The translations under genes and the position numbers were made by a program. This document shows positions 1 through 11,697 of a stretch of 64,000 nt of DNA, one piece after another (positions within the stretch are counted from its first letter, which is position 1; each line of letters starts with the position of its first letter). The notes beneath the pieces were generated by a model. The model searched no databases and was not told where the DNA came from. It saw only the letters and a program-made list of their open reading frames with translations. The stretch spans positions 62,001 through 126,000 of the forward strand of contig JAACJM010000126.1 in the NCBI GenBank assembly GCA_013368315.1, read 5' to 3'. The DNA comes from Tetrapyrgos nigripes (Eukaryota; Basidiomycota; Agaricomycetes; Agaricales; Campanellaceae).

Positions 1-1
1 T

Positions 2-145
2 ACAGGTCAAATGTTTGACGCTCTAGGCATTGGAGGTGGCAATTCCCTACTAGCTGGATTAGCTATTGTTCTAGGCGTACCGTTCCCTGTGTGGCTATAT
101 TTTAATGGGGAGAAGATGAGGGCGAGGAGTAAGTTGGCGAGGTAG
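2..145 (+). CDS. MFS transporter, C-terminal end (partial)
   Basis: The window opens inside a reading frame that ends at a TAG at 143-145. The visible 47 residues are a Gly-rich loop (GIGGGNSLLAG), one hydrophobic membrane segment (LAIVLGVPFPVWLYF), then a short basic cytoplasmic tail (GEKMRARSKLAR). This is the usual end of fungal major facilitator drug/polyamine-type transporters: last transmembrane helix, then a 'YxxGxKxRxRSKxA' tail. The substrate cannot be told from this piece. The start and most of the gene lie outside the window. Confidence 0.7.
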   Translation, partial: TGQMFDALGIGGGNSLLAGLAIVLGVPFPVWLYFNGEKMRARSKLAR

Positions 146-452
146 TAGAGTCTCTAGGAGGCTTTGTAATGTACCGCGTAGAACGCCATCACCATCACCA
201 TTAAATAAGTAGCAGATGTGTATGCCGTGGCGGGTTACACCTACACCCGGCCGTTCTTCAGAGGACCTGCCGTGTATTCTATCTATCTATCTATCCACTC
301 CCTTGGGCGCCCCTACTAGCCACTTGTATCCCCTTGTATCCTATATCAAAGTCAAAGAATGTTCGTGAACGTTCTGGAGGTTGAGGCTGTGCAGATAGAA
401 GGTCTTGGTAATCAGCTAACAACAGAATACCTACTTCTCCACTACTTCCAAG
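146..452. other. Intergenic region with a short TCTA microsatellite
   Basis: About 300 bases between a convergent 3' end and the Dsk2 start. It holds a CCATCA/CCATCACC run near 187-202 and about four TCTA/TATC units near 278-295. No gene is seen. It must contain the Dsk2 promoter, but no clear TATA box stands out. Confidence 0.5.
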
Positions 453-2394
453 ATGTCCGACGAAGGCGCTTCCAATGCAAACGAAATCCAGATTAACATC
501 AAGGGTATGCATTTCTGTAACTTATAACCTCAATTATCTAACTAAATAACAGGTCCTAACGAACTCAAACTCCAAATATCGATATCTCTCGACAAAACCG
601 TCTCTGAACTCAAACAACTCATCGCTACGAAGAGTGATGTCGAGGCTGAGAGGCAGAGGCTAATTTACTCTGGCCGGGTACTCAAGGACGATGACCTTTT
701 ATCCAACTACAAGATCCAATCTTCTCATACAATCCACATGGTTAAAGGTGCCGCCAAATCCAACCCTTCATCATCTTCAAGTGGTGCTGGAGGACCGTCA
801 GCACCACCTCTACCCACGATGCAAACTGGTCAGAATGTGCATGACCCGTTGACGGCGTTAAATGGACATCAAGGGTTTGGGCTTATGGCTGGGTTTAATC
901 CGTTTGCGGATATGGGTTTAAATCCTGCCGATCCTAACATGGTACGTCTACTGCTCTTAACGTAACTATACCGTCTCGCCCAAGTCTAACCGACTCGGTC
1001 TTCATCCACAGCTCCAAACAATGATGTCCTCTCCCGAATTCCTCCAACAAATGTCCTCACTCATGTCCAACCCCGCCATCATGGAGCAAATCATCCAATC
1101 TAACCCTCAGCTACAGTCCATGGCTCCTCAAGCCAGGCAGATGTTCCAGAGCGAGCAGTTTAGGAATATGATGTGCGTATTTCGTGTCTTGACTCAACTC
1201 GCTCAACTTGGTTTTATGTCTACCTCAGTTGACTGATGAATCATACATTTTAGGTCAAACCCCGAATCCCTCCGTGCAATCATGCAAATGCAACAAATGT
1301 TTGGTCAAGCAGGACTCGGCGGAGGTGGAATGGGTGGAATGGGTGGACTGGGTGGATTTGGAGGGTTAGGAGGGAATACAGCGTTCCCTGCTCCGGGTGT
1401 TCCTGGGTCGGGAGCTGCTGCAGGTGCTGGTGCTGGGTCAACGACGTCGACACAGACACCGTCTTCAGGTACTACTAGTCCCGGTGCTAATGCCGGTACC
1501 GGAGCTGGAGCTGGAGCTGCAGGCGCCAATGCTAACCCTCTCGGCGGGTTATTTTCCAACCCAGCCTTACTAGCTCAGATGCAACAGATGATGGCGGGAG
1601 GTGCTGGGTCTCCAGGTGCTGCTCCTGGATCTCCCGGTGCTGGTGCTGGTGCTGGTGCGGGTGCGGGTACTGGTGTGAACCCTTGGGCAGCTCTAGGTGG
1701 TATGGGTATGGGCGGGTTAGGAGGGTTGGGTGGTATGGGTGGCATGGGTGGATTTGGTAGTCCACCCCCACCGGCGGATACGAGGCCTCCCGAGGAGAGG
1801 TTCCAGGTTCAGTTACAGGTCTGTTTTGTTATTTTATCGTGGTCTATGGATGACGCTGATTGGTTTTCTTTTTTCATTCATTTATTCATTCACTTTTTTG
1901 TCGTGTTGTTCTTATATTGTTTTCTTTTTTATCTTACGATTCTGCGTTTTTTCTTCTTCACCTTTCATCTTTCACCGTTTTCTTCGTCGTTGTGTTCTCA
2001 ACCCACAACCGTCGTTATCCGACTCTGGCTGCAATGCTCCACGTGACATCGACGCTACCATCCTGTCTGTCGCTCTGGCCCTCGTTTCACCAACGCTTTC
2101 TCTGTCCTTCATCTCCTCCTCCCCTCCTCTCCTCGTATCCCCCCGTCTCTTTTATTTTTCCCTTCCTCTACCTTCCTTTTCCCCTCTTTGTCTTTCATCG
2201 TCACTTCCTTCCATCTTCTCTTCGCCATACCTTCTCTCCTTTGTTTTTGCTTTACCTTTCTTTTCTATACCCTTTCACAGCAACTCAACGACATGGGTTT
2301 CACCAACGCCTCCCAAAACGTTCGTGCCCTGCTGGCAACGGGTGGGAATGTGCATAGTGCGATTGAATATATTTTGAGTGGGGGTGGGTTGTAG
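453..2394 (+). CDS. dsk2: Dsk2/ubiquilin-type ubiquitin shuttle protein
   Basis: Five exons (453-504, 553-941, 1012-1172, 1254-1818, 2281-2394) join in frame to 426 residues. The N-terminus is a ubiquitin-like fold (residues ~10-85, with KTVSELKQLI and RLIYSGRVLKDD). STI1-type Met/Gln-rich repeats follow (FLQQMSSLMSNPAIMEQII, QMFQSEQFRNMM, SLRAIMQMQQMF). Then come a long Gly/Ala/Met-rich linker and a C-terminal UBA domain (LNDMGFTNASQNVRALLATG). This is the standard ubiquilin order. The family carries ubiquitylated substrates to the proteasome in cytosol and nucleus. The linker is unusually Gly-Ala rich. The last intron is long (462 nt) and pyrimidine-rich; the frame VQLQ-QLNDMGF fits the family across it. 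Start chosen at the first ATG of the ubiquitin-like exon. Confidence 0.93.
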
Positions 2395-3260
2395 GTTTCG
2401 ATTTTACCCCAAAGTTTACTGGTTTATGTGAGTGGACTCTGGTGATTAAGAGGGCTCGGGCGGGAACGTACTTATTAGACGATGTTAGATGGATGGGCTG
2501 ACTTTCCGAAGAGACGAAGGAAACAAGATATAATGGAAATTCGTTGCATGCTGTACTTAGGACTTACTTCAATAATGTGTAGTGTTGTATCGTGTTGCTG
2601 TTAGTGTTACTGGTTGGTCATTGTATCAGTAGCGTCTATGTACATGTAAATGCATACATATTCACCTTATTCATCTCGTCGCTTTTCGTTCCTTTCTAGG
2701 TTGCCTTGCGTTCTTGCAGCCTATAGGAAAGACACGTGGAGGCGTGGAGGTCATCATGCTAGGTGTTCCTTTCTTTCCTTTGAACCATTATACTTATACA
2801 TCTATATACTTTGCTTTTCAGTCTCCCTTATTGAACCTTGCTCTGGAGTCCGAGTATCACACCAGAGGCGAGGTCAAGGGAAGTGAACAAAGTGACCTCC
2901 CTTAGGACTGAATTGAAGATTGAACTGAAAGGCTGACTTCTTCTAAGGAAGTCAGCCTACCCACTTCCTTTGACCTTGACCCTGGTGTCAGAGCTCATGA
3001 GGCCTTGAACCTCTCGGGTTTGTGGAGGTCTCGGTGCTAGTTTGCGGCAGAAGGTTACCCGTGACTCTACTAAAATATACCGAGAATAACGGATTACGGA
3101 AGAATCTAGGTACTCCTTCATACTATCAGCGCACTTGTATTCCAATGCCAAGTTAAGCCGTGCGATCTGAAAGCCTGAAAGAGGTATGTTCTGTGCGGAA
3201 CTGAAATTTCGAGCCTAGTATTACTAGAGAGCTTCGATTTTCAACTTCTGAGTCTTCATA
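2395..3260. other. Intergenic region between dsk2 and the GMC gene
   Basis: No credible gene: the open frames are short with no recognisable sequence. It holds the dsk2 3' flank, an imperfect foldback at 2857-2990 (separate entry) and the GMC promoter. No obvious TATA box. Confidence 0.5.
2857..2990. repeat. Imperfect foldback (hairpin) sequence
   Basis: The core is a perfect 10-bp inverted repeat, GGCTGACTTC (2931-2940) and GAAGTCAGCC (2948-2957), with a 7-nt loop. Farther out, GAGGTCAAGGGAAGTG (2870-2885) faces CACTTCCTTTGACCTTGAC (2962-2980), and CACACCAG faces CTGGTGTC, so the symmetry spans about 130 bp with mismatches. It may be a degraded foldback element or a 3' RNA hairpin. Confidence 0.5.
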
Positions 3261-6002
3261 ATGTCTCTCTTCCTCCCAATCCTTATCCTCGCCTTTTCCT
3301 TCCTAACATATGCCTCCCCGTTTTCATTCCCAGACTCAGATCCAACCACTGATGCCGACAGCCTCGTCGACAACTTCAACTTTGACTACATCATCGTCGG
3401 AGGCGGTTTATCCGGCCTCACACTCGCAAACCGTCTAACTGAAAACCCCCGAACCACCGCCCTAGTCCTTGAAGCCGGTTCTCTTCATTTCGATGACCCT
3501 CTCATCGACATTCCCGGAAATGTCGGTATGGTGTTGGGAAACGCGTCGTATGATTGGAACTTTGTTACTGTTCCGCAGGAGAATGCGAACAATAGGTCGT
3601 TTGCTTTTCATCGAGGGAAGGGATTGGGTGGATCGACGTTGATTAATTATATGGTTTGGAATAGGCCTGCGATGGCTGAGTTGGATGGTACGTCTTGGTA
3701 GTTATCGTACTATTTGAACGATCTCTGATTCGTGACGATGTCGAAAGCGATTGGCAGCCTCGGGAATCCAGGATGGAATGGAACAGACTGGTTCAAGTAT
3801 ATGAGGAAAGCAGAAGAGTCAGTACCTGATAACTGTCATGCCGTCGTTAATCCATATGAACTACTGGGACCTTAGCTTTGCCCACCCAGACCCATCCCTC
3901 GCAGCCTCGGAAAACCTCACATTCATCCCAGGCGCACATGGCAACTCTGGACTCGTTCATACCTCCTTCCCTCTCTTCATCTCTGACGCTCAGAAGCCTT
4001 GGCTACCTGCGTTGATGGAATTAGGCCTGCATCATGTCGAAGATGCTGTAAGTAACAGACTCATTGGCGATCAATGATTGGCTCACTCCCAACTCTCTAA
4101 TTTTGATCTTCTAGCTCGCTGGCCACAACGTCGGCATCTGGATGGGTCCAGCGAATATCAATAGCAAGACACAGAAGCGATCGTCGAGCGCAGAGGCGTA
4201 TTACCGTCCATTTGCTGCTCATAGACCAAACTTGAGGGTTTTGACTGAAGCGCCGGTTACGGAGATTTTGATACCAGATCGCCAGAGTAGAAATGGTTTA
4301 TTTTCTGTGACGGGGGTGAAGTATGGGTATAAGGGTCAAACGAGGACTGCTTCGGTCAAGGATTCCAAGGGAGAGGTTATACTTTCTGCTGGGTAAGTTT
4401 ATTTCATTGGAACTTATTCTGTCCAGAGTTATACCGTGGCACTCACCGACGTACAAGATTTGGAAAATCTTCCCAGCTTCTCGAACTCGCTGGTATCGGA
4501 GATCCAAAAGTATTACAGCCACTCGGCATCGACGTAAAGGTCAATTTACCTGGAGTTGGCATTGGGATAATCGACCAGTTACTTTGGGGTGTTAGTTACG
4601 GTGAGGAATCTACGGATATCGCTTTGTTTTTATGCTAACCTGTGATGTATACATTTTGCTAAATGCTAGAATTGAAAAACAGCTCCATCGTCACATTAGA
4701 CGATATCAAAGATCCTGAACTTGAAGCAGCAGCGTTGGCAGAATAGTGCGTAAATTCGCAATCTATCCTCTACATACTGATCCCCGTCACCAATTGCTTC
4801 CAGCAACGCAAACAAAACCGGTGTCCTTACCATCGGAGTGACAGCCTACTCACTGGTCTCGCTGGACGACATAGTCGGGCATAGCAAAGCCACGGAAATG
4901 ATCAACAAACAAGCAGCCAAGATCGCTCGGCTTCATGTAAGCGAAATTCAGAAGGAAAAATGGAATATAATCATCAATGGGTTGAGGAAGCCGAAAGAAG
5001 TTGGGCTGGTAGAGATTAGCGGATTTCCGGCTTTTTTTACTACTGCCAGTAAGTGATTTACCTAAGGATTTGGAATCCTGGAATGTGTATTTTTTGATCA
5101 ATTTTGCTTGATCTTCATAGGCACACCGGAGAAGGGCAAAAAGTATCTGACTTTCCTTGGACATTATCAGTTCCCATTTTCGACTGGAACTGTCCACATC
5201 GTGTCCAGAGATGTGAATACACAGCCAGCCATGGATCCTCATTTCTTTGAGGATGATTTCGGTGAGCAATAGACGTTTTCCTGGTTATTCTCTGTATAAT
5301 CATGACTGAAACATCATTTTCAGACTCACAAGTGTTCATTGAATCCACAAAACTCATTCGGAAGATGGCTCGAGTTGGCGAATTTGTCGGTATGCTTGCT
5401 TTGAAAATTTGACTGCAGTGGCGCATCCACTTACCCTATTGGCTGAATACTCTAGATGTTCTTGGTGATGAAATTGACCCAGGCATGGACGTACAAAGTG
5501 ATGAGGATATACTTGGTAATTTGCCACTTGTCACTATTTCCATTGAAACTGACTAACTGCTGGCCACATGCACCGTCGATATATGAAGAATATGTGAAGA
5601 ATTTCAGTGCGACAGCATATCACACTGCTGGTTCCGCTGCCATGCTACCTAGAGAGAAAGGTGGGGTTGTTTCTCCAGAGTTGAAAGTAAGTTGCTCTCC
5701 TGCTTGCTTCAATGAAGCACATACATATGACTGATTGCGCAATTTTCCTCAGGTCTATGGCACTACCAACCTCCGTGTCGTTGATGTAAGCCTGATTGTG
5801 CTCTATTATCTTAGAAGAGGGCTCATTAGGATTCAACACTGTAGATGTCTGTCATGCCTTTGCAAGTTAGCTCTCATCCCATGGGCACATTATATGGACT
5901 GTAAGTACGTCTCATTGATCTTATACTGAGGCTTACTCTACTACTCTTAATCCAAGGTCTGAGAAAGCAGCAGACATCATCAAGGGCGAAGTTTCTGTGT
6001 AA
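3261..6002 (+). CDS. Secreted GMC-family oxidoreductase (aryl-alcohol oxidase/glucose oxidase type)
   Basis: Fourteen exons join without a frame break to 636 residues: 3261-3687, 3748-3817, 3876-4047, 4115-4392, 4458-4600, 4670-4745, 4804-5048, 5121-5261, 5324-5389, 5456-5515, 5589-5686, 5753-5785, 5845-5900, 5957-6002. A signal peptide (MSLFLPILILAFSFLTYAS) leads into the FAD dinucleotide-binding motif YIIVGGGLSGLTLANRL. Then come GKGLGGSTLINYMVWNRP (GMC signature 1) and LLELAGIGDP (signature 2). The C-terminal catalytic block has two histidines, in YHTAGSAAMLP and SSHPMGTLYGL. Family enzymes use FAD to oxidise alcohols or sugars and give H2O2 or reduce quinones outside the cell, often in lignocellulose decay. 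The exact substrate is not predictable. One oddity: the usual GVGENxxDH motif reads GVGIGIIDQ here. Confidence 0.9.
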
Positions 6003-6982
6003 TTTGAAAAGGACTGCAGCTTTGATTCGTAAATATTTGAATAAGTACTTATATACCTCTCTACATCGGCGCATCTGCAAGCCTGTGAAAAATCAGTCTA
6101 GTATTACTGCGATCAATCATTCCTAGGGGAGAGACGTACACGTGTAGCATGCTTACAAGTTACTATGGGTGGCAAGTTCATAATCAACTTATCGTATAAT
6201 CCTTTTCTTGCTCTCCTACATGATCTTTGTCACTCATCAGCTTATCATCAGCTTAATCTTTCGCTACGCAAGTATGTACGTCACTCAGGCCCCTCCTCAG
6301 CGAGATGCCCGTTTCTGAACTCGTTTTCTTAATATCATACCCACTGTTCTGGATACTTACTGCGATTCCGTCACCGTATATGAAACCTTCACGCTATGGG
6401 TCCCAATCAGGTCCCAATCTCTCATCGTCTCATAGTGACCATCACGAGTCTTACCAATTTTGCTAGATTGGGACACTTTTCGTCTAAATATTCTGATTGG
6501 CCCAGGGTTGGGCGCGACCGGGCCCGAACGAAAGTCTAGACTCAGTCGATGCCGGTCTATACCCTTCTATCCGCGGTCGACAGATAGGCTATAGCCGAGG
6601 AAATATAATATATTCCGTTTCAATTTGGAAACGGCCAAATGCCGTCTGGCGACCGTGGAGGACTGGTGACAGTCTGGTGTCGACCAGTCGCGAGTCCGTA
6701 AAGCATCGATTGGACATCGATCCCTGGATCATTGGCCCTAAATTTCACGTCACGGCAGAAACTGAGAAAGTCGACTCTCACGATAGTCACTTTCCGCTTA
6801 ACCTTTCTTCTCTGTCTTTCACCGGCAACGCGTTTCGCTCCAAGACGATTTTGCGGTGACTGCAGTACCATTCCAACCGACTAGTAGCTGCTGAGAAGCA
6901 TCTCGTTTTGGATTAAAGGATTTGAAGAACTAACTTATGTACGCGTCAAGTTCTCAATGCTCCTTTCTGACCTTCTCTGACA
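6003..6982. other. Intergenic region, 980 bases
   Basis: No supportable gene. A 120-codon open frame at 6497-6859 has no recognisable sequence and overlaps likely promoter DNA of the next gene. Nothing repeated was noticed. Confidence 0.4.
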
Positions 6983-8282
6983 ATGGTTTCCGTCAAAGAC
7001 GCGTTTTTCCGTCGCGGTCTTTCGTGGCTCTCTGAAGTACTTATGTCTCCCCGAGGGCTTCGTCGGAAAGCCAGCAGTGAGGTATCGACACCAGTCACAC
7101 CCAACGTGCGTCGCATCCTCAATATTTCTTTGTTCTGTGCCACTAAACGATTTTATAACAGACACCCAACTTCTCAGACCATTACTCATTCCTAACGACT
7201 CCTACTACCCCAGACGATGATGACCAGCGCTGGTCCGAAATCGTCCCTCCCAAAGGCGCTCTCACTTTTGCACCAGTCTGGGATCCTGACCACGACACTG
7301 TCAGGTTCTCCGGAGCTCAGCTCTTAAATGCACCAAGTGAAGCTGATCTGTTCTCTCCTTCCGACGCTGTTTCCCAAGTCCTTACAGTCGGAAACTCCAC
7401 TCTACCTTTGTCCGAGCCTACATCAACATTGCAATATTTTCATGAAAATTACCAGGACTACCTCTTCTCTGGTCCGCAGACAGAGAGGAAAAATGTGGCT
7501 CGCACGCAGACATCGTCTACCCTAGACGGTCTCGATGTATATCTTCGTGGGTCGTTGATGGTTGCGGCACACAAGAACAATCGATATTATTCTTGTTTGG
7601 ACTACTTGGACCAAGACTTTGACTTCGACCCCAGGACTTCGTTTGCGAGGCATTACACGGAGGAGGAGCGAGCTCGCAAGGAGGTAGCTATGGATGATTG
7701 TGTTAGTGACGAAGGGTTCTATGAAGTGTCGAATTTAAGGAGAGGTGTGCGACATGAGCGACCGCGACCGTCAAACAAGGAGACGGTGAGTAGGATAATT
7801 TTATATAACTTTTGCCATAACTCTCATATCCTCATGCTTCATGAAAGAGAACCGCGCACCCTTCGCCCTCTACCGCTATCGCCGAGTTCATGTCCATCAC
7901 AGACGATGATGCGTCCTCCCAATGGTCTGCTGTTGATGCCCCCGAGTCCCCCACTTACGCTCAACTAGTCGTTGACAATCAACAGAGGAACTCTATGCGT
8001 CTTCGCCGGCTTCAGAAGAAGCGACCGTCCTGTATCCCAGCTCATCCAGCTGAAGTTCTCCAACGCGAAATTTTCAGTCACCAAGTCTCCGTTCCCGTAC
8101 CAGCTGCGCCTTCAACGCCCTCCAAGGATGGTAGTAACCATTCCCCTTCCTCAACCTCTCCGTCTCATTGCCAGACCCTCAATAACTTTGTCACTCGTCT
8201 TTCACGGAAGAAGAGTAGCCCGGCGGTCGAGCGGTGGATGTGCGTTGAGGTCACGCAGGACGTCAGGCAGCAGCACAGCTAG
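6983..8282 (+). CDS. Uncharacterised protein, paralogue of the gene at 9277-10779
   Basis: Three exons (6983-7105, 7162-7785, 7848-8282) join in phase to 393 residues. The family is not recognised. The protein is rich in Ser, Thr, Pro and charged residues, with an acidic middle (DYLDQDFDFDP) and basic patches (RRGVRHERPRP, MRLRRLQKKR). It is probably largely disordered, and neither a signal peptide nor a membrane segment is visible. Two blocks recur in the downstream gene: GALTFAPVWDP followed by a phenylalanine-rich stretch and a Gln-Leu-Leu end, and a C-terminal VTRLSRKK...ERWMCVEVTQDVRQ block. Those shared blocks are the best evidence that both are real coding genes. Start taken as the first ATG in frame (MVSVKDAFF). 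Function unknown; a regulatory or adaptor role is only a guess. Confidence 0.68.
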
Positions 8283-9276
8283 AGTCACGGACACACGCCC
8301 TTTAGACTTTGACGACGACCTTTAGATTACTTCCGTTGATACTTGCACGCTTGACTGCGTGCAAATGGGCTATTTACGACTGCTCCTCATGACCATCCTC
8401 CCGTTAAATCACTTCATTGTATTATTATGGACCGTGTTATCCCCGTGCTTTGCTGACCTTGTACACTTTATTTACTTGCTATGTTACCTTACTTACTTTC
8501 CGTCGGTTCAATGGCGTTATGTAGTACGAAAAATAGTAGATTGTATGTAGTTTTACTCACTTACCTTGGGCTACTCATTATGCACTTCCTGACATCACTC
8601 CATTCACACTCCATTTGCTTTCTCAGTCTGCGAATTGTCCGAAACGTTCCAATACATAGGATGATTGATGGATGATTATTTACGACATACATACACGTGT
8701 AATAAGAGGTTTTAATTACTTTGGCAGCTCTCGATAAACCTTAGCAGAGCTCTGAACATACTTACTGCCAATAAGTATTGGTTACCGGGTGGTACATACG
8801 TATTAGGTGTCATCGATCCGGAGGCGCAGAATGTACTACTTTGAGAAATTTTGGCGTCCACCATTCGAAGGCAGACACGGGAGGAGACGTAGCATTATAA
8901 GGCCACATGATACCTCTAAATTGGCTCTATAGATTCCGTTACACTTTGGCGTTGCCGGGGAAGTTCTCAACTTCTTTAAGGGCGACAACCGTGACTTTTT
9001 CTTTCTTGACTTTTTCTTCCCTTTTCTGCTTTCCTCCTGCAGGTCAAGGAGCTCTTTTAAAAGTCCTGTAAATCCTTTCGTTCTTCCGCGGTACTCTTCT
9101 CCTTTGTGGTGCGACTTACTTACCATGTTACCCTGTGAAAATGATTCTGACTCGTTGATAAGGACTTCCTTTGTTCCTTTCTTTCCCCAGGGTTCCTTTG
9201 TCACCCCCCAATCCCCTTACCTCCCCTTTTATCGCGTTTTACTTCTTTGTTGTAAACCTACTCGACCTTCTTCACG
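8283..9276. other. Intergenic region between the two unknown paralogues
   Basis: About 1 kb with no supportable gene. It includes a pyrimidine-rich, promoter-like stretch just before the next start. Open frames on both strands here are short and low in information. Confidence 0.4.
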
Positions 9277-10779
9277 ATGAGAAAAGCTCATCCCGTACTC
9301 GACCTCACTTCTTCAAACCATCATCACGTACGTCTCATCGTCCTTTCTTTCCATAACAACGCGGTTGACACCATTTGACGCGTCTCCAGAGCAATTCTTT
9401 CGCGAGTCTGACTTCACCAGGAAGTCTAGCGCCTCCATCTTCGATTCCTTCTTCCATACCCACCATCGATTCTCTTCCCCTTACTCCCAGCACAGCTCGT
9501 CAACACCTGAAGACACCGGATTACCTCGCCTTCATTGACCCTGAACGATCGAGTATGCGTTCTTTCATTATCCCTCCCTCTCTACCGACTCATATATTTC
9601 TGTAGGACGTGATGATCCTCAAGGACCCCTAAGAAACTTTCCCCCTGCTAAATTTCTTTCAGCGCTCACTGAGGCGAACACTGATCGGGTGTGTACCTTT
9701 CTTTGATCAAAATCTCTTTGTCTCATGAACTTGCCACTCATACTTATCGCATCTCCACTTCTAGGAATCCGTTTACTCCCAGGATAGCGCATGCGTCGTC
9801 TTCACTCCCAAAGTCTACAGCGCCGACGCACCACCCAAATCTGCATTGACCTTTGCTGCTGTTTGGGATCCGGAGAATGGAATGTCCACGTTCACTGGAA
9901 CCAGACTTTTGGATACCTCGAAGTGGGACAGTGATGGTAGCGAGACTCGAGATGGCACAGAGTATTACTCGTTCATGTCTGACCTTGAGGTTCACGGGCA
10001 CCCTGATTGCGAGCCTCATCTGGTGCGTGTTCATACATATATATTCACTAGCGATGATTGACGCGTTGTTTCGACCCTGTTCCTGTCCCTAGCCCTCGCG
10101 TTTTTCAACCACCACCACCTCTACGTCCAACTATATTGATGTGGACTTTACCTCCGATTTAAATGTGAACGTGTCTTCAAACTCGCCTCGACTTCAACCA
10201 GGCGACCTTCACCCAGCCTGGGTTCCCCAAATCTTCACTCTCGGGTACACTAAAACTTCTCCATCTAAAAAATCCAAACGTCCCGAGATCTCTGAACCCT
10301 TCCAGCTGACTGGTTCGCTATTCAGCAAACGACCAACGATTAGCCGAGTCAATACGAATTCGACATCTACTGCCAGTCCACCACCTTCGCCTATACGCCG
10401 GTCCTCGCCCTCATCATCATCCCATGGGCATGGGACGTACACGCAGACACAGACGCATACTCGAGGCGTGATCCCCTTCGCCCCTTTCACACGAAGTCAT
10501 ACCTACTCTCCATATAGTTCTACCGCAAAGACCGAGCCTGAATCGTTACGTCGTGGGTTCAGCTTTGGCAACGGAAGTGGCAACCCTCCACCGTTCTATG
10601 ACCCCAATCCGACTGAATCTGAATCCTATTCTCGTCCGACAACGCCGAGTCGTACAAAATTCACCTCCGTTCTGACTAGAATGAAATCTCAGAAGAAACC
10701 ACAAGCTACAGAGGATGGATGGGTCATGGTTGATGTGACTTCTGTGATTCGACAGAGGTTTGTCAAGGAAGGACGTTAA
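9277..10779 (+). CDS. Uncharacterised protein, paralogue of the gene at 6983-8282
   Basis: Five exons (9277-9327, 9390-9552, 9606-9688, 9765-10022, 10093-10779) join in frame to 413 residues. Block 1 is SALTFAAVWDPENGMSTF followed by TGTRLLD; block 2 near the C-terminus is FTSVLTRMKSQKK with DGWVMVDVTSVIRQRF. Both match the upstream gene. The region between is Ser/Pro/Thr-rich and probably unstructured (SPPPSPIRRSSPSSSSHGHG). The first short exon (17 codons, ending in His-His-His) is the least certain part. No known domain, signal peptide or membrane segment is visible. The two genes lie head to tail, about 1 kb apart, and have diverged strongly apart from the two blocks. Confidence 0.68.
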
Positions 10780-11694
10780 TCAAACATTAACGGGATGTGA
10801 TCATTGGGGTGGGATGGCCATGGGCAGGAGGAGGAGAGAAGTAAGTAATATGAAGGATCATCATTCGAGAACCATTTGTTACTGGACCCCAGTGTGATAT
10901 TTGTGATTTAGACGATGCATTACTGCTATGCATACGCTGCGTGCAGCGTGTTTTCCTCATGTTCATGACACAGACACGATATGAACTTTTTCTTTGTAGA
11001 AAACATTTACTGCTTTACATTGGTTCTAATCGTTCCCTACTTGGCCACTTGGCCACTTCCCTCCTGCCTATACTTACTGATACAATCCTTTTAGTCGAAC
11101 TAGCGAGCCTAGGATCATGTACACCATGTACCACACTCCTTTAATATCGTTTCAATTTTTGTAGAAGCCAATAAATCAGTGCATTTTCCAAGGATAGATT
11201 CCTTTGAGACAAAGTGCTTGAAGTGATACTCTCTAGCTAGATTCCGCAAGTTGAAGGTCGTTCTTGATCCGATGCCATTATCCTGGCTGCTTCACCACTC
11301 ACTGTTGATGAAAGGGGTGTGGGCCAGCGCCGGGCATGGTCTTGGGTCAAAGTAACAGAAAAAGAAGAAAAAAGAAAAACTTAAGTTTTAAAAAAAGGAC
11401 GAAAAACAAAGAAAATGAAGCGTCAGGACCGGAAGGAATGAGCCCGCTCAGCGCTCCTTCGATGCCGATTCGATCTTCGGGACATCTCTGTGACATCATC
11501 AAGGCATCTTCTGCCGAAAAACTTACCATGACCATCCACATGGATTCCGAGGCTCACTCCCTGTGTGGTGATTTTTCGGTTGTCGATCCGTTGGAGGAGG
11601 AGTGTATTGGCAAGGTTGGAAGGTACCGGAAGGGATCCGGACGAGGTCTACATATAAGACGATCACTACCACATCTCTATTTCACGAAAACGAA
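10780..11694. other. Intergenic region, 915 bases
   Basis: Contains a purine-rich A-tract near 11356-11415 and the promoter of the first SDR gene. A 122-codon frame at 11336-11704 runs through the A-rich tract and the promoter and is not believed to be a gene. Confidence 0.4.
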
Positions 11695-11697
11695 ATG
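11648..11697 (+). promoter_or_regulatory. TATA-type promoter of the first SDR gene
   Basis: CATATAAG at 11651-11658 lies about 44 bases before the ATG. The surrounding sequence (CTACATATAAGACGATCACT) is identical upstream of the second SDR gene, so the core promoter was duplicated with the gene and kept. Confidence 0.6.

Noticed and set aside
1282..2046. Long open frame running from the Dsk2 fourth exon into its last intron
   Set aside because: The part after 1818 is unstructured Phe/Leu/Ser-rich translation of a pyrimidine-rich intron, while splicing to 2281 gives the expected UBA domain.
8836..9204. 122-codon minus-strand frame with a Lys-rich stretch
   Set aside because: It lies in the promoter region of the unknown gene at 9277, is low complexity and shows no family pattern.
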